From positions 1 to 9,097 of the forward strand of contig JBOFIR010000045.1 of NCBI GenBank assembly GCA_051650265.1: a DNA stretch of 9,097 nt, read 5' to 3'. The position numbers and the translations under genes were made by a program. The notes under the pieces were generated by a model. The model did not search any database. It saw only the letters and a list, made by a program, of their open reading frames with translations, and was not told where the DNA came from. The stretch comes from JBOFEH01 sp051650265 (GTDB lineage: Bacteria > Bacillota > Clostridia > Lachnospirales > Cellulosilyticaceae). Numbering within the stretch: the first letter of the stretch is position 1; every line of letters starts with the position of its first letter. Below, in pieces: positions 6,099-9,097 of the stretch.

Positions 6099-6111
6099 AA
6101 TGTATAAATAA
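6083..6111 (+). other. Perfect Shine-Dalgarno before a 3-codon ORF, possible gene-start remnant
   Basis: AAGGAGGT (6083-6090) is fully complementary to the 3' end of 16S rRNA. It stands 9 nt before ATG TAT AAA TAA (6100-6111). No reading frame continues from it. It is stronger than any ribosome binding site of the real genes here, which suggests the abandoned start of a deleted gene or a minimal regulatory ORF. Confidence 0.35.
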
Positions 6112-6134
6112 TCAAAAAAGAATTATAAAAATAG

Positions 6135-6163
6135 TTGAAAAATAAAAAACAAATATATAAAAT
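6135..6163 (+). promoter_or_regulatory. Candidate promoter of the GH43 gene
   Basis: TTGAAA (6135-6140), 17-nt spacer, TAAAAT (6158-6163), in a stretch of almost pure A and T. The start site would be near 6170, which leaves about 10 nt before TGGGGAA (6180-6186), the ribosome binding site 6-7 nt before the ATG. The match is good, but the AT richness makes chance hits likely. Confidence 0.4.
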
Positions 6164-6192
6164 TAAATCAAAAAGAAAATGGGGAAATAATA

Positions 6193-8610
6193 ATGCAAAA
6201 AGACTTTGTTAAAGAACAGGAATGGGTAAATTTAAAGTTTGAACAGGATATACAAGGTTGGGTATGTGATAACGGAGATGGGACCTATACGAATCCATTG
6301 ATGTGGGCAGATTATCCTGATAATGATATTATTCGAGTAGGCGAAATGTATTATATGTCTTCTACGAGTATGCATTTATTTCCGGGGTGTCCGATTATGA
6401 GCTCTAAGGACTTAGTCAATTGGAAGTATGAGAGCTATGCACTCCCTCATGGACAGCTTTTGAAAGTGGCTAATCCCAGTAATCGACTAGAGTTGAATGA
6501 GGGAATCGGGATGTATGATGAAGGGGCTTGGGCTACAAGTTTGAGATATAGTGAGCAACTCGGTAAGTTTTATTTACTTGTGAATATACAAGATGGAGTG
6601 AGTCCGGAATATGCGACACTTAGTGTAGCGGATTGTGCAAGCGGACCCTGGATAGTGTATCGTCTAAATGATAAGTTGTATGATCCAGGATTGTTTTTTG
6701 ATGAGGATGGTAAGATTTATGTAATACATGGACAAGGGCAACTCTATATTAGTAAGCTAGAAGTGGTGGATCAAGAGAGTGGGGAATTAAAGATTAGTGA
6801 CACACTCCATAACCAAAAGTTTTATAACTATACAGGTGGTTATTATAACGAGGGTAGTCATGTCTACAAAATAGATGGAGTGTACTATATTTTGAGTACA
6901 CCTACTTGGGATTATGCGGATACAGGAACAAAGAAGGAGATTGCCATTCAGACCAGAGATTTACTGAATGGGCCTTATGAGGTAAGGGATATTATGACAA
7001 GCTATATGAACTTTGAGAAGAATGGTATTCATCAAGGGGGGATTGTAGATGTGCCTCAGGAGAATGGGGATGCCGAGTGGTGGTCTATTATTTTTTTAGA
7101 TCATCATAAGATTGGACGTATGCCTACTCTGCAACCAGTGACTTGGGAGATTGATGAAAAGGGGTTAAAGTGGCCTATGCTAGGGATGCCGGGAACCAAT
7201 GGGGAACATGCCGTTGTGACGTATAGGAAACCACAGATTAGGTACAATGAGTCAATAACGCCTATTAACCCAATGTGTTCAGATCATTTTGAAACAGGTG
7301 AATTGGCAACATGCTGGCAGTGGAATCATGTGCCAGATGATAACAAGTGGAGTTTAACAGAAAGACCAGGTTATATGCGTTTATATACTGCTTCAGTGAC
7401 CGAGTCTTTGACATGGGCGAGAAATACGCTTAGACAAAGAGTGGTTGGACCAGAGAGTATGACAACAATCAAATTGGATATCGAACATATGGCAGATGGG
7501 GATGTGGCAGGTCTTACTGTATTCAAAAAACATTATAATTTTATTGGGGTACAATATGATCAAGAGAAGTCTAGCTTGTCTATAGTTGTTAATGATGATG
7601 GGCAAGTAGTTATCTCGGAAAACTTACCAAAGGGAACAAAAGCTATTTGGCTTCAAGTGCGTATACCTAGATTTGAATACCGCGTAGAGTATTATTATAG
7701 TTTGGAAGGAGAGCACTTTACACGATTGGGTGGGCGCTATGAAATGCAGTATATCGAATCTTATGTAGGAATGGGAATTGGAGTTTTTAATTATGCGACT
7801 AAAGCATTAGGGGGATATGTAGATATGGAGTTTTTTGATATGCATATGCCTGAGCAGCAGGGGAATTACTTTAAATTAGGAGCGAAAATTGAAGCAGAGA
7901 ATTATGATGATATAAGTTATGGGGTGACTGCAGGGACGCCTAGCCGTAAATATAATCCACAGACAGTTTATACGAGTGATTATGTATACAACACTCTATT
8001 ACATAAAGAAGGAATGGCATACGATCGTGCGGTAAGTAACCTAAAATCAGGAGATTGGATACAGTATAACCGAGTAGATTTTGGTGAAGGAGCGGATTGG
8101 TTTAATGCGAGGATATCAGGAGTAAAAGTAGGTGGGAAAATTGAAGTGCATAAAGATAGCCCAGAGGGGAAACTATTAGGGACGCTCAATGTACCGCATA
8201 CAGGAAATGCAGAAGTGTACCAAAATGTAGAGGCTAAGATGACGGCGAGGATTATTGGGACTAATAGGATTTATTTGGTTTATCAGGGACCTGAGAATAG
8301 TTGCCAAATCAATTGGTTTATGTTTGGGATAGGAAGTTTTCCGCAAATACCAGAAGTGCCTAGGGTAATGGGCGAAATGCAAGGTCCAACACAAATGAAG
8401 ATTTCATGGGGAAAAATAAAGTGTGCAAGGGAGTATGATATTGAATTGAGTAATGGAATAAGTACACAGAGGATTAGTAATGCAAAGAGTCCTTTTGTTC
8501 AAACTGGATTACAAGAGGGAATGAGCCATACTATTCGAGTGCGTTCTAAAAATGAGGGGGGATACAGTGAGTGGAGTGTAGCTTTTGAATACCCTGGAAT
8601 TAAGAAATAA
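6193..8610 (+). CDS. GH43 beta-xylosidase/alpha-L-arabinofuranosidase with CBM6 and FN3 domains
   Basis: Glycoside hydrolase of 805 residues, probably removing arabinose or xylose from arabinoxylan or its oligosaccharides. Domains in order: GH43 five-bladed propeller (about 30-345); beta-sandwich of the GH43 C-terminal type (about 360-555, starting SDHFETGELATCWQWNHV); CBM6 (about 562-714, AKIEAENYDDISYG to INWFMFG, with GDWIQYNRVDFG); fibronectin III (about 718-802, ending HTIRVRSKNEGGYSEWS). The catalytic triad is visible: base Asp43 in WADYPDND, pKa-modulating Asp164 in LYDPGLFFDEDG, and acid Glu220 in YNEGSHVYK. YPDND with STSMHLFPGCPI suggests a subfamily 12-like enzyme. The start has TGGGGAA upstream. 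The in-frame region before the ATG is closed by TGA at 6136-6138 and offers no signal peptide, so the enzyme appears cytoplasmic, which is odd for a CBM6/FN3 protein. Whether the substrate is arabinose- or xylose-linked is undecided. Confidence 0.92.
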   Translation: MQKDFVKEQEWVNLKFEQDIQGWVCDNGDGTYTNPLMWADYPDNDIIRVGEMYYMSSTSMHLFPGCPIMSSKDLVNWKYESYALPHGQLLKVANPSNRLELNEGIGMYDEGAWATSLRYSEQLGKFYLLVNIQDGVSPEYATLSVADCASGPWIVYRLNDKLYDPGLFFDEDGKIYVIHGQGQLYISKLEVVDQESGELKISDTLHNQKFYNYTGGYYNEGSHVYKIDGVYYILSTPTWDYADTGTKKEIAIQTRDLLNGPYEVRDIMTSYMNFEKNGIHQGGIVDVPQENGDAEWWSIIFLDHHKIGRMPTLQPVTWEIDEKGLKWPMLGMPGTNGEHAVVTYRKPQIRYNESITPINPMCSDHFETGELATCWQWNHVPDDNKWSLTERPGYMRLYTASVTESLTWARNTLRQRVVGPESMTTIKLDIEHMADGDVAGLTVFKKHYNFIGVQYDQEKSSLSIVVNDDGQVVISENLPKGTKAIWLQVRIPRFEYRVEYYYSLEGEHFTRLGGRYEMQYIESYVGMGIGVFNYATKALGGYVDMEFFDMHMPEQQGNYFKLGAKIEAENYDDISYGVTAGTPSRKYNPQTVYTSDYVYNTLLHKEGMAYDRAVSNLKSGDWIQYNRVDFGEGADWFNARISGVKVGGKIEVHKDSPEGKLLGTLNVPHTGNAEVYQNVEAKMTARIIGTNRIYLVYQGPENSCQINWFMFGIGSFPQIPEVPRVMGEMQGPTQMKISWGKIKCAREYDIELSNGISTQRISNAKSPFVQTGLQEGMSHTIRVRSKNEGGYSEWSVAFEYPGIKK

Positions 8611-8678
8611 TTTAAGTAGTTAGAAAGCTTGCCGGTAACATAGTAGATATATACAAATAGCTTAACATATATATAGAT

Positions 8679-8716
8679 AATAGAGTGCCGATCTCAAGGG
8701 GGCACTCTATTTTATT
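8679..8716 (+). terminator. Intrinsic terminator of the GH43 gene
   Basis: AATAGAGTGCC (8679-8689) pairs perfectly with GGCACTCTATT (8701-8711), with an 11-nt loop and a TATTTTATT tail. It lies about 70 nt after the stop codon and insulates the rRNA promoter. Nothing coding is seen between 8611 and 8678. Confidence 0.85.
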
Positions 8717-8779
8717 CGTTTTATGAGAAAGAGTTTTAATGGAGAAATAAAATAAAAAGAAAAAGATTCCAAAATAGGG

Positions 8780-8808
8780 TTGACTTATGTCTTGAAGTAG
8801 TGCATAAT
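8780..8808 (+). promoter_or_regulatory. Strong rRNA operon promoter with UP-like element
   Basis: TTGACT (8780-8785), 17-nt spacer, CATAAT (8803-8808). An A-rich tract at 8745-8776 upstream could act as an UP element. The start site would be near 8815, about 170 nt before mature 16S rRNA. A perfect 9-nt inverted repeat, TTGACTTAT (8780-8788) and ATAAGTCAA (8807-8815), places one arm on the -35 and the other across the -10 and start site. Confidence 0.7.
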
Positions 8809-8815
8809 AAGTCAA

Positions 8816-8983
8816 GTCAGCAGCGAGCAGCAGCTAACAAAAACAAGGTTAACGCCTTGGGAAATAAGAATGAACTTTGAAAATAAAATAGTAACTATAT
8901 AAGCCAGTCGATTCAAAAGAGTTACTTCAAGTAACTAGAATCAGCACTTAAGAGTGCAAAAATTATGTCAGTAGACAAACTTT
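8816..8983 (+). other. 16S rRNA leader with boxA-like element and processing hairpins
   Basis: Non-coding leader. It holds a hairpin CAAGG/CCTTG (8844-8848 with 8855-8859) and a boxA-like TGAACTTTGAAAA (8871-8883), the usual antitermination element of Firmicutes rRNA leaders. A further hairpin AGTTACT/AGTAACT (8920-8926 with 8930-8936) is enclosed by GATTC/GAATC (8910-8914 with 8938-8942). Last comes GCACT/AGTGC (8944-8948 with 8953-8957). The last stems probably take part in the fold that guides RNase III and 5' end processing. Confidence 0.6.

Positions 8984-9097
<114 letters not shown>

Noticed and set aside
8612..8815. Minus-strand ORF of 67 codons before the rRNA operon
   Set aside because: It spans the GH43 terminator and the rRNA promoter, is driven by AT-rich composition and matches nothing recognised.

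Overview
The window looks like chromosomal DNA of an AT-rich Gram-positive anaerobe of the Clostridia, probably a plant-polysaccharide degrader near Lachnospiraceae/Cellulosilyticaceae. Support comes from the low GC content, strong purine-rich ribosome binding sites, T-tailed intrinsic terminators, a GH43 hemicellulase, a pentose-catabolism operon and a Firmicutes-type 16S rRNA 5' end. The family placement is inferred from general resemblance, not from a search. All recognised genes are on the + strand.

Positions 1-3457 hold the end of a sugar-catabolism operon: xylulokinase (5' end cut by the window edge, about 80 residues missing), a DUF4867 protein that looks like a cupin of the ureidoglycolate-lyase type, and a member of the L-fucose/L-arabinose isomerase superfamily. 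The gaps are 24 and 32 nt, and a 15-bp intrinsic terminator closes the unit. Isomerase plus kinase would feed a pentose into the pentose phosphate pathway. The real substrate of the isomerase and the role of the DUF4867 protein are open.

Positions 3571-4548 form a two-gene unit with its own promoter and terminator. The first gene encodes what looks like a catalytically dead RNase H-fold protein, and the second, 1 nt downstream, a 100-residue membrane protein.

Positions 4549-5131 are a complex intergenic region. It holds a 28-codon ORF with a good ribosome binding site, a near-consensus promoter whose -10 is flanked by an 8-bp inverted repeat, and a 25-codon ORF that resembles the N-terminal core of iron-siderophore binding proteins. 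That ORF ends inside a strong terminator. A Zn-type cation diffusion facilitator transporter gene (5132-6022) follows.

Positions 6023-6192 contain a hairpin, a perfect Shine-Dalgarno in front of a 3-codon ORF, and a candidate promoter for a large GH43 enzyme (6193-8610) carrying a C-terminal beta-sandwich, CBM6 and fibronectin III domains but no signal peptide. A terminator follows. A strong rRNA promoter, a structured leader with a boxA-like element and the start of 16S rRNA finish the window. The GH43 enzyme and the pentose operon fit together as arabinoxylan use; the CDF transporter and the RNase H-like pair look unrelated to it.
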